From positions 146,697,121 to 146,761,120 of the forward strand of contig CM056742.1 in the NCBI GenBank assembly GCA_029851415.1: 64,000 nt of DNA, in the 5' to 3' direction. A program made the translations under genes and the position numbers. Positions 13,301 to 25,320 of the stretch are shown here, piece by piece. The stretch's first letter is position 1. Each line of letters opens with the position of its first letter. The notes under the pieces were generated by a model. That model did no database searches. It saw nothing but the letters and a program-made list of their open reading frames with translations, and was not told where the DNA came from. The stretch is from Eretmocerus hayati (lineage: Eukaryota; Arthropoda; Insecta; Hymenoptera; Aphelinidae).

Positions 13301-16239
13301 TGACATGTTCACTTAAATTAAGGTCAAATATAGATGTAGGATAAAATCACCTAACTCATCTAAATGTACGTATTTTATTAGTATTCCCGTCCGAGGATTT
13401 ACATGTAAAATTTAAAATCACTCTATTTTCTTCCTTTCCTCGGCTTACGTGGGTGGAGCTTGCCCAACTCAGAATGTACAAGCAAGAAAAGGAGAAAGAG
13501 AAGGAATTACTTTTGCCTCAGCACGTGACTTATTTGCAAGTGATGCCTTTCTTACAATTGGCTATCGCTCCTGTTTTCCAAGTATCTGAACGTTCGAGGG
13601 TATCTTTACTTCCAAAGCGTTCCGTTGCGCTCTTATTGCAAGGTTCTAGACAATTTAGTTGACATCGAGCATGAGTAATTGTAAACACAAACACATGACA
13701 GCCGAATACATCATCAAGATAACGTGAAGAAAGAAAAATCCAGTTGAATGATTTTTGGTTATTTTATTCAGTGAATGATGAATGATATCACGATAATAAT
13801 TCATAAACAAACATTTTGGGGGAGCTTGTAGTGACACAGAATTGGCAGAAAAATGTTGGCCTCGTACGAATTTGAATGCTGACTTAGAAACACGGCATCC
13901 ACGTGAAGTAAAAACAGATGATTCAAGCTCATTGACGAATGCCGCGATAAGTTCATTCAATCAATTTGTGGATATCTGAATCGGAAATGATTAATTCAAT
14001 CGGCTTGTATACCACATTTCAGTTGAAAATGAATCGATGCAAGAAGCTACAAGTGATTATTCGATAAAACCAATAAAAAATTCCTTTTCATCTCAATGAA
14101 ATGAATCAGACGGAATGGATAAGTAAAAGTGAACGAATCTGCGAAGGTCGGTAATACACATCACTACTGAAAGTTACTTGGAACTTGGCTGAGGGATCAT
14201 GAGCGCGAAATAGTTCACTGAGCTTGAAAACGTATATGCGTGGCTCAAACCGATCAAGTTCACGTATACCACGACTGCATGGGATTGGCTTACAAAGCAA
14301 TAGCTCAATGCAAGATACGAGACGAGGTCGCTGAGGCATATGGTGAGCCAACCGATTTCTTGGATTCTTGCCAAATCGATCGAGTTTGGAGAAAGGTACC
14401 CTCTCTGTAACCTATGTTCGTCTAAGGAGCGATATTTTCTTGCTATCAAGATTTCTCACCAAGTTAGAATCTTTTCCCATGAAAATACTATTATTATTCA
14501 GGTAAATTGTTCAAAGTTTCAAAAAAATAAGGACGTTTTACGTAGGAACTTCATGTGGGTTCGAGCCCTCATCATCTTCGAATTACCAGAAGTGATTGGA
14601 GCAATCATTCTGGTAGCGATTCACGGTAATGCAAATTTAGCTATTTCATGGCCAATGATTGACTCGAGCACAAAAAAAGGCCGAACATTTTTTGCATTTT
14701 TCACTTTTTTGTTGGTCAGAGTCCAAGAATTGGACATTTTTTGACTCATCTCCGTGGTTTTGAAGTATCATATCGATATATTCAGTAGATTTACTGGGGT
14801 AAATAAGTTGAATTTCAAAGAAATCAGCATCTGTAAATCGATTTTATTATACCAGAGTAAAGAGGTATCTAAGGGATGAATTTCGACTAAAAATAAATTA
14901 ATGAGGCATCAGAGTTTGGGTTTCAGAAATTTATCGTGGACGGCACCACAAACCTCGTATAATGAAAGCGAACAGAACAATGAGTGTAGAGGCAAGCCGC
15001 GATAATAGACGTTTACATGGTTAGAGACAGCGTGCTATGCGCGTGCTAACGTCATTAGAAGGGCGAGATGTATGTATCTGGACGTTAGCGGGTTTCCGGA
15101 TACCGCTCGGACTGACATGACCATGCTCGATATATATTTTTTTTTCCTCCACCCAGACTGCCATGTCATCTCTGATACAAGCTGTTACAGAGTATATATT
15201 TTCTTTTATCATGCATATTTTTGGACTAAAACGACTTTCATATTGTTCGGAGTAACTTTTCATATTAGAGATACTTGCGATTCACACATAGCCTGATGGA
15301 TCTTTTATGAAATATTGAAAATAAAATTTCGGTGTGAGAGAGTAAAGTTTTTGTGATTTATTGATTTCCTGGAAATATTTTACAGGAAAGTTACGTGTGA
15401 AAGGCCTTAGAAGGATGATTAGGATGATAATTGAAACGATAAAAGGACATGGAAGAGCATTGGATGACTTTCTTCGGGTCCTTGAAACTAATTTGCGGCT
15501 GGGTTGTCTTCATGGAGACAAGACGAATGATGTTGAGTCAAGCGTACAGCCAGAGACCATACATCACGGGTGACAAATTTAGTTCGAAGAAGATCCTCAC
15601 GAAATTTCTCTTCAATTTGTACGATAAGTCTCCAGCGTGAGTGAGGGAAGACAATATTTTCATGAACTGAGCGATAAATCACTGATATTGTTCAACTATT
15701 GTACCGTAAAAGAAATTTTATTTAATGGTCGATTGCAGCAGTTCAAGACAAAATGGTCCTTGTTAGGAAACATTCTAGATAAATTTCTCTGATTTTGAAA
15801 CCAGCTGATTCCAAACTGACTCATTCTGAATCATTGCAAATTCATGAGGATGCAATTTTTTCTATTAGTCGAGGGAACAATCTATAGATGCACCGAACTC
15901 AAGTAGAAAATCAACATTTGGAACAATTTTTTCGTTCAAGTCTACCCACAGAATGATTCAATTCTTGATAGATATACATGTCAGAACAAAAATCATAAAG
16001 TGTCGTTCATGAAAATAAGTCACGCCGCATCTCACCAGTCGAATGATGATAAAATTAATGTGAGATGCCATAATCCATATGATTTTAATGGAATAAGTCA
16101 ACGAGGATGTCAAAATGCATTTCCTTCCTAGTTGTAAATCTCTCATGATGGATATTCAATCAAGCATCCATTCTTCAAGAAAGCTCTCAGCAAAGCAACA
16201 AGAAAAAATCAATAAACAAACAGAATGGCCCAATTCGTT

Positions 16240-17230
16240 CAGTCTCCATAAAAGATACCACCCCTAAACCCTCTAAACGCGATCACGTCCCTATCACAAT
16301 TCAACGTTCGACTCAACTCCCTCTCGCTCTCTCTTTTTCTCACACACACACACGCACACATTCTTTCCAGTGTAAATGCGACACCTTCTGAAGCACGATA
16401 CCGTACTGCATCGTACTCCTCGCATCGAAGACACGCCACCAATATAAGTAACCAGAATAACACGTGCACGCGTCAATTATTACAACCCCTAAACAAAATT
16501 CCTACCTCGTACCCTTGAAATGAAGGAAAAAAACTCACTCTCCCCAATACTCATGAACCCACAAGATTACTATAGCAGTAGATGCATCTGCAGAGCTACA
16601 CTCTTGAGTGAAACTCAGGCTACGTTGAAGATAAACACCCTCCGAAATCAGAGTTCGAAAACCACGAGGGGTTCGGCTGCTATATAGAGAGGGGGCAGTC
16701 ACGCGTGTACAAGTCTCTGATGGGTGGGATGGTTCGCTTTGGGCCGTGCGGCAAACAAACAGGTAAGTAGCTCTCGCGCCTTTGGAATCAATATTTGCTC
16801 GATGCGCACCAGAGAGTGAGTGAGAGAGAGAGAGAGACTATCCACTCTGAGCAACCTGCTATGATGATGCCCCCCTTGAATCTCCCTCTTATTTCGACGA
16901 CGCAACTCCTGTACATATAAATGGGTAATATCTCTGCACTGCAACGCGTTCACACTCTTCCTGTAAAAGGGGAGATGTATCCACTGACTTCTACATGTAT
17001 GGAATATAGATAGTATAAGAGTCGACACCTTCTGCGGTTCACCCTCACACTCTCAACTGGGTCTTCTTCTTCTTCTTCTTCTCCTTCGATGGGGTTGAGT
17101 TAAGTCTCGAGTATGTATATAGAACGCGCCTAAAGCAACGAGGAATCGGTTTCCGATGTTGAGGTTTTAGTAGTGCAGGTTTCAGCTCTCAGAGCTTCTC
17201 TCTCTCTCTCTCTCTCTCTCTTGCTGGTAC
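16240..17230. repeat. Simple-repeat cluster in GC-richer island
   Basis: Several microsatellites lie close together: (CA)n near 16340-16360, (GA)n near 16811-16838, (CTT)n near 17061-17083 and (CT)n at 17195-17220. The intervening sequence is GC-richer than its surroundings and contains CpG. (GA)/(CT) tracts can bind GAGA-type factors in insects, so a regulatory role is possible but only inferred. The cluster stops just before the retrotransposon relic. Confidence 0.6.
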
Positions 17231-17239
17231 CTGGTTTTG

Positions 17240-18098
17240 CTAGACGGAAAGTCGGTATATCATCTATTCTATGCGGATGATCTTCAAATTTATCTCCAAG
17301 TCGAGAAAACTAAGATCAAGGGAAGGCATCACTCGGCTGGGAGAAGTAGGACGACTAATTGCTGAATGGGCAGAATTCCGGCTGCGTCTCAACGCGGGCA
17401 AGACCAAGGCAATCCTCTTCAGCTCTGAGAGGAACATCAAAGATCTGAAAAGAATGAACTTGCCAGGGGTTGAGATACAGGATGGAGTGTTTGTCCCATT
17501 CAGTGATACTGTCGTGAGTCTAGGTGTTACACTTGATAGTGAACTGACGTGGACAGTTCACAACTCACACAACTCTGGATTGCGGTTTTTAGGGCGTGTA
17601 TCACCAGACCTCTCCGATTCGCCTAGTCGAGTCATTAGTTCAACCGCATTTAGGACTATTGCACAGTCGTGTACCTCGACGCCACGGACGAACAGCGGCA
17701 ACGGATACAGCGACTGAGCAATTCATGTGTGAGGTACATTTTTGATCTTAGGAGAGACGAGCACATCACCCCGTTTAGGAGCGTTTAGGTTGGTTGCGTA
17801 CTGATTCGCGGAGAATGTACTTCGCAGCTCTGTTAATGCACAAGATCATGCATTTAGGAGAGCCTGGGTACCTAGCTGCGATGTTCACCAGGTACCAATC
17901 TGAACGCCCCGCACGTGGTGATGCAGAAGAGCGGGTACTCAAAGTTCCCAATATGAGACTTGAATATGGAAGGAGATCTTTCCAGGTTCAATGTGCTCAT
18001 TTTTGGAACTTTCTCCCTCCGGCTTTCGGCAGCTGGGGAAAACACCCATGTTCAAAGAGTCCTTGAAAGATTTCCTATTAACAAAGTCTCCTCAGAGA
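17240..18098 (+). pseudogene. Non-LTR retrotransposon reverse transcriptase relic
   Basis: The plus strand encodes, in pieces, the C-terminal half of a LINE reverse transcriptase. VYHLFYADDLQIYLQVEKT (17255-17311) contains the catalytic FYADD box. A shifted frame then gives EGITRLGEVGRLIAEWA and LRLNAGKTKAILFSS up to about 17717. A third piece gives CVRYIFDLRRDEHITPF and LGWLRTDSRRMYFAALLMHK (about 17730-17850), then GEPGYLAAMF and FWNFLPPAF to the gap. These blocks and their order are typical of Jockey/LOA-like elements. At least two frameshifts and a stop make it dead. The 5' end is truncated at the microsatellite cluster. Confidence 0.88.
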
Positions 18099-18099
18099 T

Positions 18100-18199
18100 N
18101 NNNNNNNNNNNNNNNNNNNNNNNNNNNNNNNNNNNNNNNNNNNNNNNNNNNNNNNNNNNNNNNNNNNNNNNNNNNNNNNNNNNNNNNNNNNNNNNNNNN
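18100..18199. other. Assembly gap of 100 N
   Basis: A run of exactly 100 N, the conventional size for a gap of unknown length. It separates the retrotransposon relic from a large near-palindrome, and both are reasons for an assembler to break. Confidence 0.99.
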
Positions 18200-19050
18200 T
18201 ATCTATTAATTTATGGCTTCTAAACATTCTCCTCTAATTTTTTTCATACTGACAATTCATATGGAAGATCGAAATAAAAATTCTCCTGTATTTTGATGAG
18301 AGTAACACGATCACAAAAATTCAACCGGATGTTGTAGATCGTTCAAAAACCTGCAAGTTCGTTATTGGAAGTTTTTTTATACGACCTGTCTGATCCGAGC
18401 TACGAGCTCCAAAAAGGAAACTTTCTAATACATAGCCCGTTATGAAGATACTGGACCACGCTTCGACTTCAATTGATCAGGCGCTTGTTCTACCGTCAAA
18501 AACCGATCAAACAATGATTGAATCGTGTGGTTTGGACGTAAAATTTTTTGAATTTTCGAATGTGCTATCAGATTCCTCCCTAAATGTGACCTGGAGAGGC
18601 TAATCTGGAATTGAGTGAGTTTTTTGAGCAAAACTAATGAAAGCAACTGTTAATCACATCCAAGCAAAAATCTGGTAGCATATTCGAGAAATTCAGACAA
18701 TTTGACGTCGAAACCATGCGGTTCTTGACGGTAGAACATCGCCTGAGCAAGAGGAGTTGGCGCGTGGTACAGTATCTCCAATAAGGAACTATGCATTAGA
18801 AAGTTTTCTTCCCGGAGCTCGTGACTCGGACAACTAGAGAGGTCGCGGAAAAAAAACCTTCACAGACAAACTTGTAGGGTTTTTGAACAATCTACAACAT
18901 CCCGTTGGAATTTTTGTGATCGAGTTACTTATACAGGTGATAACTGGAGGAATTTTTTTTCAATTTTCCACATAAATTGTCAGTACAAAGAAAAATCGAA
19001 GGAAAATTTTCGGAACCCGTGAATCGGTGAATTTCTTGTGAACTTTTGAA
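18200..19050. repeat. Large near-palindrome (foldback), left end in gap
   Basis: The two halves are imperfect reverse complements around a centre near 18625. Examples are GTTGTAGATCGTTCAAAAAC at 18330 against the complement of GTTTTTGAACAATCTACAAC at 18880, and GTTCTACCGTCAAAAACC at 18486 against the complement of TTCTTGACGGTAGAAC at 18721. CATACTGACAATTCATATGG at 18245 pairs with the region at 18970. Pairing continues outward into the N gap. No open frame of interest is present. It is most likely a foldback transposon or an inverted duplication. Confidence 0.8.
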
Positions 19051-20064
19051 ATGCTCATTTCAAAATGCTCGCACGGCCAAGCGTTTCGGAGTTATCGTCG
19101 ATTTGATGACACTACGCATGATCAATAAATTTTGAACGGCACTGTGGAAGGAGAAGAAATCAGCAAGTTCTCATGATGAGCTGTTAAATTTTGATTTGAC
19201 GATAACCCACCAAAATGAAAAGCGAGTAGAAACGATGCGATGTAATCAAGTATGAAGCTGTATGAACCCTCAGTACTCAGAGTTTTACCATCTGTACATT
19301 TGGTCCTTAAACATTACATTCCGAGGGATAAAAGTTTTGAAAAATACTGTTCTCAACCTTAGTTCTTATCAGGGTCTCTATAAATCAAATTCCCAAATGG
19401 TCCGTAACGAAGCCCCTTTTCATTCCCTTGTTACATCCTGATAACCCTCAATTTTTGTGAAAATCTCACTTTTGGGGTATTCCTCATTTGTGGAGATAGC
19501 TGTTCTGGTGGGGAAATATTTGTTCTCGCATAGAAAAAGTTCAAACGTCAAAGTGCAAAGAATGTGGAAAATTATAGAAATGGCATGATCTTCACACTTT
19601 TCTTCAATATGGTTTTGTACGAGAATTTCTGAGGAATAATGATGAAGGTTCAATTCAGATCCATGAATTTGACATTTCAAAGTAAGAACCAGCCCTGAAT
19701 AGTCCGGTTTATTTTCTATAATCGAAAAAAAAAACAACTACTTTCTCTATCAGGCAGAGTTATTTGCAGATGTATTCAGAAATTCAAATTCTACGCCTCG
19801 GCATTTTCAACAGGTTTCACCCTGTTCCCAAATCTATACTAGCAAAGTATTTCAGAAGCTTTACAACATGCAAATTTTCTTGGTGTGCGATTTAACAGTT
19901 CAACTGTATGTAAACTACGTGTTCAGGATTTTATTCAATTCCAAATTCTGTTACAAAAAATTGTACCGCTGGTTTGGGGATGAATCACTTATTTGCTCCG
20001 GTATAGTAACTTGTTTTTTCAAATATACATGGAAAAAATACGTGTTTGACATAAGTTCCTAGTA

Positions 20065-20405
20065 ACTCACTCACGAGGGAGCACCACCTTGCGGGTCCTG
20101 GATCTTGACGAAACTTGGGAATCTTCTTGTTTTGGTGAGAAATGAAGGTATCTCCAAGGGTTTAATCTCATGAGCCTCCTATTTCGAGATACAGCCATGG
20201 AGGTTAGCATTGTCAGTATATCATTACATGTGTCATTTTAACATGGGCCCATAAGGACAATGCTAACTTCCATAGCTGTATCTCGGGATAGGAGGTCCAC
20301 TGGACAAAACCCTTCTGGGTAGCTTCATTTATCACCAAAACAAGAATTCCCAAAGTTTCGTCAAGATCCAGGACCCACAAGGTTAGTGTTCTCCTTGTCA
20401 GTTTC
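20065..20405. mobile_element. Foldback MITE, family B copy 1
   Basis: Inverted repeat of about 340 bp. The left arm has GGGTCCTGGATCTTGACGAA and the right arm its complement TTCGTCAAGATCCAGGACCC. CCTATTTCGAGATACAGC pairs with GCTGTATCTCGGGATAGG. The centre holds AACATGGGCCCATAAGGACA and GTTAGCATTGTCAG, shared with family A. The right end finishes CTCCTTGTCAGTTTC, like family A. A second copy is at 59367-59690. Confidence 0.8.
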
Positions 20406-20979
20406 ATGCCACTTTTGCATCATCAGAGTGTTCCATTAATTGGAGATGAGCATCAATTCATAAGAAATAGTTTACGAGCCTCATCATTTTGTAGGAAATC
20501 ACGATTTTCTATGAACATTGGACACTTGAGATAGAAAATGTCCCGAACCAGGATAGGAAAAACATTTTATACCGAGAATGACGATGTCCATTTTTGAGAC
20601 GTCCGTTTACAAGAAATCCCCCAAATTTTATTTACCAGTTCACAACCCGAAAAATCTCTTGACTCGTGCGTCAGCATTCATCAAATATGACACATTTCAA
20701 GGGATATTGAAATCGAAATAAGGACCATGAAAAAATATATCCAAGAGTGATGCCAGAGACAGAAACCAGTTCAACTCCAGACTTCAACAAATTATTTCAA
20801 GTAATTTAGTAGAATTCACGTTTCCTCTATCCAAAATTGAACAAAATCGTTGCTCTCCTATAAAATCACAAGGGAAATAAACACCTGAAAAAAACCAGCC
20901 TAAGCATCCAAGTCTAGCCGCAATTAATTGTCGAGAGACAAACAAGCCGGATAATCCCGATGCGATTTATTAGAGTGAG

Positions 20980-21480
20980 AGGGGTACATAAGTACTCGTG
21001 TGTCCGGGGGAATATAGGCTGCGCATCAGGGAACTAATACTAAATACAGTCATACCACTCATAGGCCATGCAAATTCTCGTATGCAAGTATACGGAAGAA
21101 ACGGTAGCAGCTGCTGTTCTGTCTCACCCGCGCGCGCGACTCGTTGCGCGAGGAATCAGCAAGGGTGCGACCCCTCAAGATCCTCTATACCTATATCATC
21201 ATCCCCTAGCGCTCGATCTCATATGCTTTCTCTCCCTCATATTCCTTATAGCCAGACTTTCCTCATCGTAGCAAACGCGTATGCAGTGCAGTAATATGCT
21301 CACTCCAGACGGAAGGATCACATGGCCGTGTGGGATTGCGGGCACGTGACTTTGTGCAGAGTTGGCCAGAGAGAGACCTTACCCCACGATCGCAAAATAT
21401 TCCGCTCCTCTCAGTATTGAGTATACATATACTGATGCTCTCTAGCGCTTACCGCAAGCTCTCCTCTACTTCTCTGAGGT
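20980..21480. promoter_or_regulatory. GC/CpG-rich intronic island
   Basis: Raised G+C and CpG (for example CCCGCGCGCGCGACTCGTTGC near 21127) with an ATATACATAT motif near 21423, inside the 34-kb intron. Several overlapping short open frames occur on the plus strand, none with splice sites I could defend. A regulatory function is inferred from composition only. Confidence 0.25.
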
Positions 21481-21757
21481 GAATTTTTTCACTCGAACAC
21501 AGACTACTACTGCAAAGTAAATGGAACTTTTCAAGACTCCTCTGGATTTGGGTATACGAGAATTGCCGAGATATTTTCCATCAGAGTACACTCGTGAAAA
21601 TTTTTTCAAGTGAAAATCAAGCCTATTTTTTACTCTTCTCATTTTTTTAGCATGAAATCGTGATTAGTTATCTGTACTTTGGCGCTGTGCTAATTATGAT
21701 GATGAAAATTCTGTTGGATTCAAATTTTAAGAGAGTTAAGTGCCTGCAATTAATCAA

Positions 21758-21972
21758 GATGGTATCATAGCCACCGCGGCCTCTTGGATAAGGTCCTTGC
21801 CTTCAACGTAGAAGGCTGGGGTTCGAATATCGTCCGGCAACAAAAGCACATAAGTGCAGTGCTTTTCGGTAGCTTCGGTGGTTTGGAACCCACCTCAAAC
21901 TGTATGTCCCGCAGAATAACCACTAAAAGAGATTGAAAATGCGTGCATAAAAAAAAAAGAAGATGATATCAT
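21758..21972 (+). mobile_element. tRNA-derived SINE with target-site duplication
   Basis: The body starts with a tRNA-like head: an A-box-like AGCCACCGCGGCCTCTTGGA, an anticodon-stem-like GCCTTCAACGTAGAAGGC, and a B-box-like GGGGTTCGAATATC. A tRNA-unrelated part and an A-rich tail (CATAAAAAAAAAAGAAG) follow. It is flanked by GATGGTATCAT (21758) and GATGATATCAT (21962), ten of eleven identical, which I read as the target-site duplication. The altered B box and imperfect acceptor stem argue against a functional tRNA gene. Confidence 0.78.
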
Positions 21973-22011
21973 TAATTAACTCACAGGTAGATTTTGATTC
22001 ATGATTTATAG

Positions 22012-22282
22012 CAAGCGAGCCTTTGTTCGAGAAAATTTAGCGAACATTACCCAGGTAATTATAGCACCATAACCTCTACCATTATTCACTCCTTTTTTTT
22101 TGCGCTGTTCTGTAATCCACGTTTTAGAAATGCAAGCTTGCGTGAGCGAATGTGGTTCGAAGGAAAAATCGTTATTCCGGAGTAAGAGCGAAAGGTTTCC
22201 AAGACTTGTAGAAGAAAATGAGCATGCTGTGATTACGAAAAACGCGAGCGCCAATATATCTGATGCCGGTTTTGACGTGTAG
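22012..22282 (+). pseudogene. Possible two-exon coding relic, unknown gene
   Basis: On the plus strand a 43-nt segment (22012-22054) is bounded by an acceptor-like TTTATAG and the donor CAG|GTAATT. After a 73-nt intron-like stretch ending in a T-rich tract and TTTTAG, a second segment (22128-22282) continues in the same frame to a stop. The joined peptide reads SRKFSEHYPEMQACVSECGS, then KEKSLFRSKSERFPRLVEEN, and ends ISDAGFDV. The composition is richer in G+C than the flanks, as coding DNA would be. I do not recognise the family and see no other exons. It could be the 3' end of a nested gene, a retained fragment, or chance. Confidence 0.3.
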
Positions 22283-22560
22283 TAACAAAAGTATCGCATT
22301 CACCATGATTGAAACATTTTTTTGGATATTTCATTTTGTGAATAACAAAAGTGACGAGTTTTCCGACAAGCCAGAGTGATTCAGCGTACGCATATTTCAA
22401 TTACTGTAAGTGAAAATATGTAGGTATGAGGGATTATCTGTCAATTTTTTTGGGTGAGAAATGTGGAAGATGTATTTTTTGTATAAAAAAGCAGCGGATG
22501 CAGCATATCTGGGAACAAGGCTCCATTTCATTAAATAATATATCCTGACTAATATGAACG

Positions 22561-22987
22561 CACCCCTAGTAAAAATAAGTGCCTCATGATCATATATGAA
22601 CATGTTCCCGACCGGACTGTGGTCATACATGACCGCGTATGACCATGAGGCCGAAGTCATAGGTCGTCATTGGTCTCCATACTTGATCCTAGAAATTCAT
22701 GTTGGAAATGAAGCACTTCATTGCCAACTCGAGATCTTTCTCAATCCGAAGCTTCGAAATAAGCGCGCTTGGGGCTCCAACTGCTAGGCCTCCATCCGAT
22801 ATTGAAAATGTCATGTACAACCACTTGATTACAATACCCTACGGCCATTTACGAGTTGGCTTTGTGTACCTATGACTAACCATGGAGACATAATATTTTC
22901 TGAGGTCATAGATGGTCATAGATGACCACAATTCGGCTGGGAACATGTTGATATATAAATCACGAGGCACTTATTTTTACTAGGGGC
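22561..22987. mobile_element. MITE with 23-bp perfect terminal inverted repeats
   Basis: The terminal repeat CCCCTAGTAAAAATAAGTGC plus CTC at 22563-22585 is matched exactly by its complement at 22964-22986. Inward pairing continues (GAACATGTTCCC at 22597 against GGGAACATGTT at 22939; GGTCATACATGACC against GGTCATAGATGACC). The middle is not coding. It is a non-autonomous DNA transposon of about 427 bp; no target duplication is clear. Confidence 0.85.
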
Positions 22988-23056
22988 GGTCTCCTGCATT
23001 AGCTGTAAGTTCGAGCAATTATTTAAAATATGATCAAGCTGACAAGGGATTCATCA

Positions 23057-23100
23057 ATTTCTCGCTTTGTTTTGACCCAAGTCAAAACAAACCGAGAAAT
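23057..23100. repeat. 44-bp hairpin, 20-bp arms
   Basis: ATTTCTCGCTTTGTTTTGAC, then CCAA, then GTCAAAACAAACCGAGAAAT. The arms pair over 20 positions with a single C/C mismatch and a 4-nt loop. It is too short and too tightly looped for a typical microRNA precursor, and more like a small foldback or cruciform-forming site. Confidence 0.85.
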
Positions 23101-25124
23101 CAACAACTTTCATCAAACGATACTAATGGCAGTCAAAATCGAAAAATGAGTAAGAAAACAACTTTCCTCTTATTGCTCAAAATAGCTCTTCTGCAGTGAA
23201 AAAAAAAAAACGTAAAAAAATTCCTGCAAGATCATTAATTTTACACAGTCTCCTCCGCAAATCAACGGTGGCAAAAAGCTTTCCATATTCGCTCGACATG
23301 ACGCTCGAAAATCCCTAGCTTTCCATAATTCCTCTGAATTCAACACTGCGTCATTAAAAATCCATTATAAGCCATTATCCAGAAAAGAGAGATGTCCACC
23401 CTGACGCAGTACCACACAGAAATGGTGAACCCATGTCACATAGTACGAGAAAATGTTCAAGCAAACTCTGCTGATTTAATGAATTCATCCCCACAAGTAT
23501 TAACGCTAATTTACACCAAAATTTAAAACTCCAAGAACATACACAGTGAAGTGGAACCATGACCATCAGTTAACTGCCCATGTCGATCGAATTTCCATCT
23601 GTGTTCTGTCCACCGCTATGCCCATTATCTCTTTTGCTTTACCACACGGATATATACTCTGTATAATGGTGTGTTTGCTGGGGTGAGGTCGTTATCCCAC
23701 ACGCGTCTCATTAAATTGTCACGAGACGATTTCACCAATTCCATGTCCCTCGCTCTTTGCGCACGTGTGAACCCTGTGACGAGCTTGTTAAATGTATAGG
23801 TACAATGTGCAACTTCATTTATCTACCTATACTTTGTATCTCTCGCGAATTTTAGATATGTGTTGGTAAAAGCTCACCGATGTGTCACACATTTCATTAC
23901 CACTCTATTTTAGGCAAGAGCTGCTACGATGGTTTGAGCGCACCTGTTACTCGGATGAATTTTATTCAGAATTACGGTCGATCGAACTCAATTTTCGGAT
24001 ATGGGTGTGAAATTGTATTAAAATTTTGATGGGATGTGGACGTTTGCGAGTTCAATCGATTGTTATATCTTTGCGGAGTTTGGATGAGTATCAAGTAATT
24101 TTAGTATTGATTACAATCGAGAGAGATATACTCTGACTGAGATTATTCCATGACAGCACAAAAAACATGGTGGAATGAGATATAGCATTAGAACGAAAAT
24201 CATATTGCCCGATTCTGAGATCAAAGACCGACAAAAATCAGTAAACAACGGTTTGAAACCTTGGATCAGTGATGGTTTACCATACCGGGAGTCTTCGCGG
24301 TTCTGATGACTGAAAATGAGACACCTAATGAATTCAAGTGAAAATACACTGCTAAAAGATATTAGTAGGAGTGCTTTCTCAAAGCTCTCAGAAAAAGCTC
24401 AAAGGAAATTACGTGTTAACCGAGGTGGTAACCAATCGTTTTGGCATGGTGATTCATTGAGATATTGAATATGATACTACTTTAATGAAACCTTGATGAT
24501 ATCGTGTTTTAAAAGTGCTCTAAAAATAAGAAGTTCAATATCGGATCAGTGGTGTCAGAATTGGAGCGGGTACACTGTAAGAAAAAAAACCCTTAAAATC
24601 AGAATAAACGTTTGAAAATTAACATTACAAGGTTGGAGTGTTTGTTGTGATTCAGTACGCTTTTTACTGGCTTTAAGAATTTCCTCTTCCAGTGCAAGCT
24701 TGGGAAGAAAAGACTTAATCAAAGAAATAAAATGAGCCAGTTCCTGAAATTCTGAGGTTATTGATTGAACATTTAAGGATTAATCGGGATTGATACGATA
24801 GACACGGAACGGAATTTCGAATCACATACGAGGAGCGAATAGAAATATTGCGATTCTCGAAGTAGGGGGCAAATGACATTAGTCAATTACGAATTGTAAT
24901 CAACTCCACGCTTGAATGATTATAAAACTATCGTTTTTCAGAAATTTTTCATTTTTTATCTAAGCATTAGCTTTGTTATATTAAAGCTATATCAAAACTT
25001 TTCTGTAGGTCAAAAGAATTGGTTATCGCGGCTTTCACAAGCTCAACAAAATGATATAGCAGTGATTTTTAGAATATTGCTGGATTGGTTTTTAGTCAAC
25101 GGAAGTTCGAAAGTTTGGCGTGAC

Positions 25125-25320
25125 CCGGTGAAAAAATGTCTTGTTGAAAGTCGTGCTAAAAGTCTTGCAAGATTCTTGCTCAAAGTCTCTATAAGACTCA
25201 TTGTTAGCAGGACTCGAACAAGACTTTCATTAATAATCATGATGTCACAAAAAAGTCTTGAGAAAAGTCTGGCAGAAAGTCTTGGATGAAGTCTTGGAAA
25301 AAGTCTAGGAAAATGATTGA
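25125..25320 (+). repeat. Imperfect tandem AAAGTCTTG repeats
   Basis: Variants of the unit AAAGTCTTG (GAAAGTCGTG, AAAGTCTTGC, AAAGTCTTGAG, AAAGTCTGG, GAAGTCTTGG, AAAGTCTAGG) recur about ten times, some on the opposite strand (CAAGACTTTC). Spacing is irregular. An open frame of 125 codons runs through it only because the unit lacks stops in that frame. Confidence 0.6.

Noticed and set aside
14550..14575. B-box-like GGGTTCGAGCCC as a second SINE or tRNA
   Set aside because: No A box at the right distance, no tail, no duplication.
14340..14744. 134-codon plus-strand open frame with hydrophobic stretches
   Set aside because: No family resemblance and no coding-like composition; hydrophobic residues follow from T-rich codons.
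21770..21845. tRNA gene
   Set aside because: Has tRNA-like boxes but altered B box, no clean acceptor stem, A-rich tail and target duplication; called a SINE instead.
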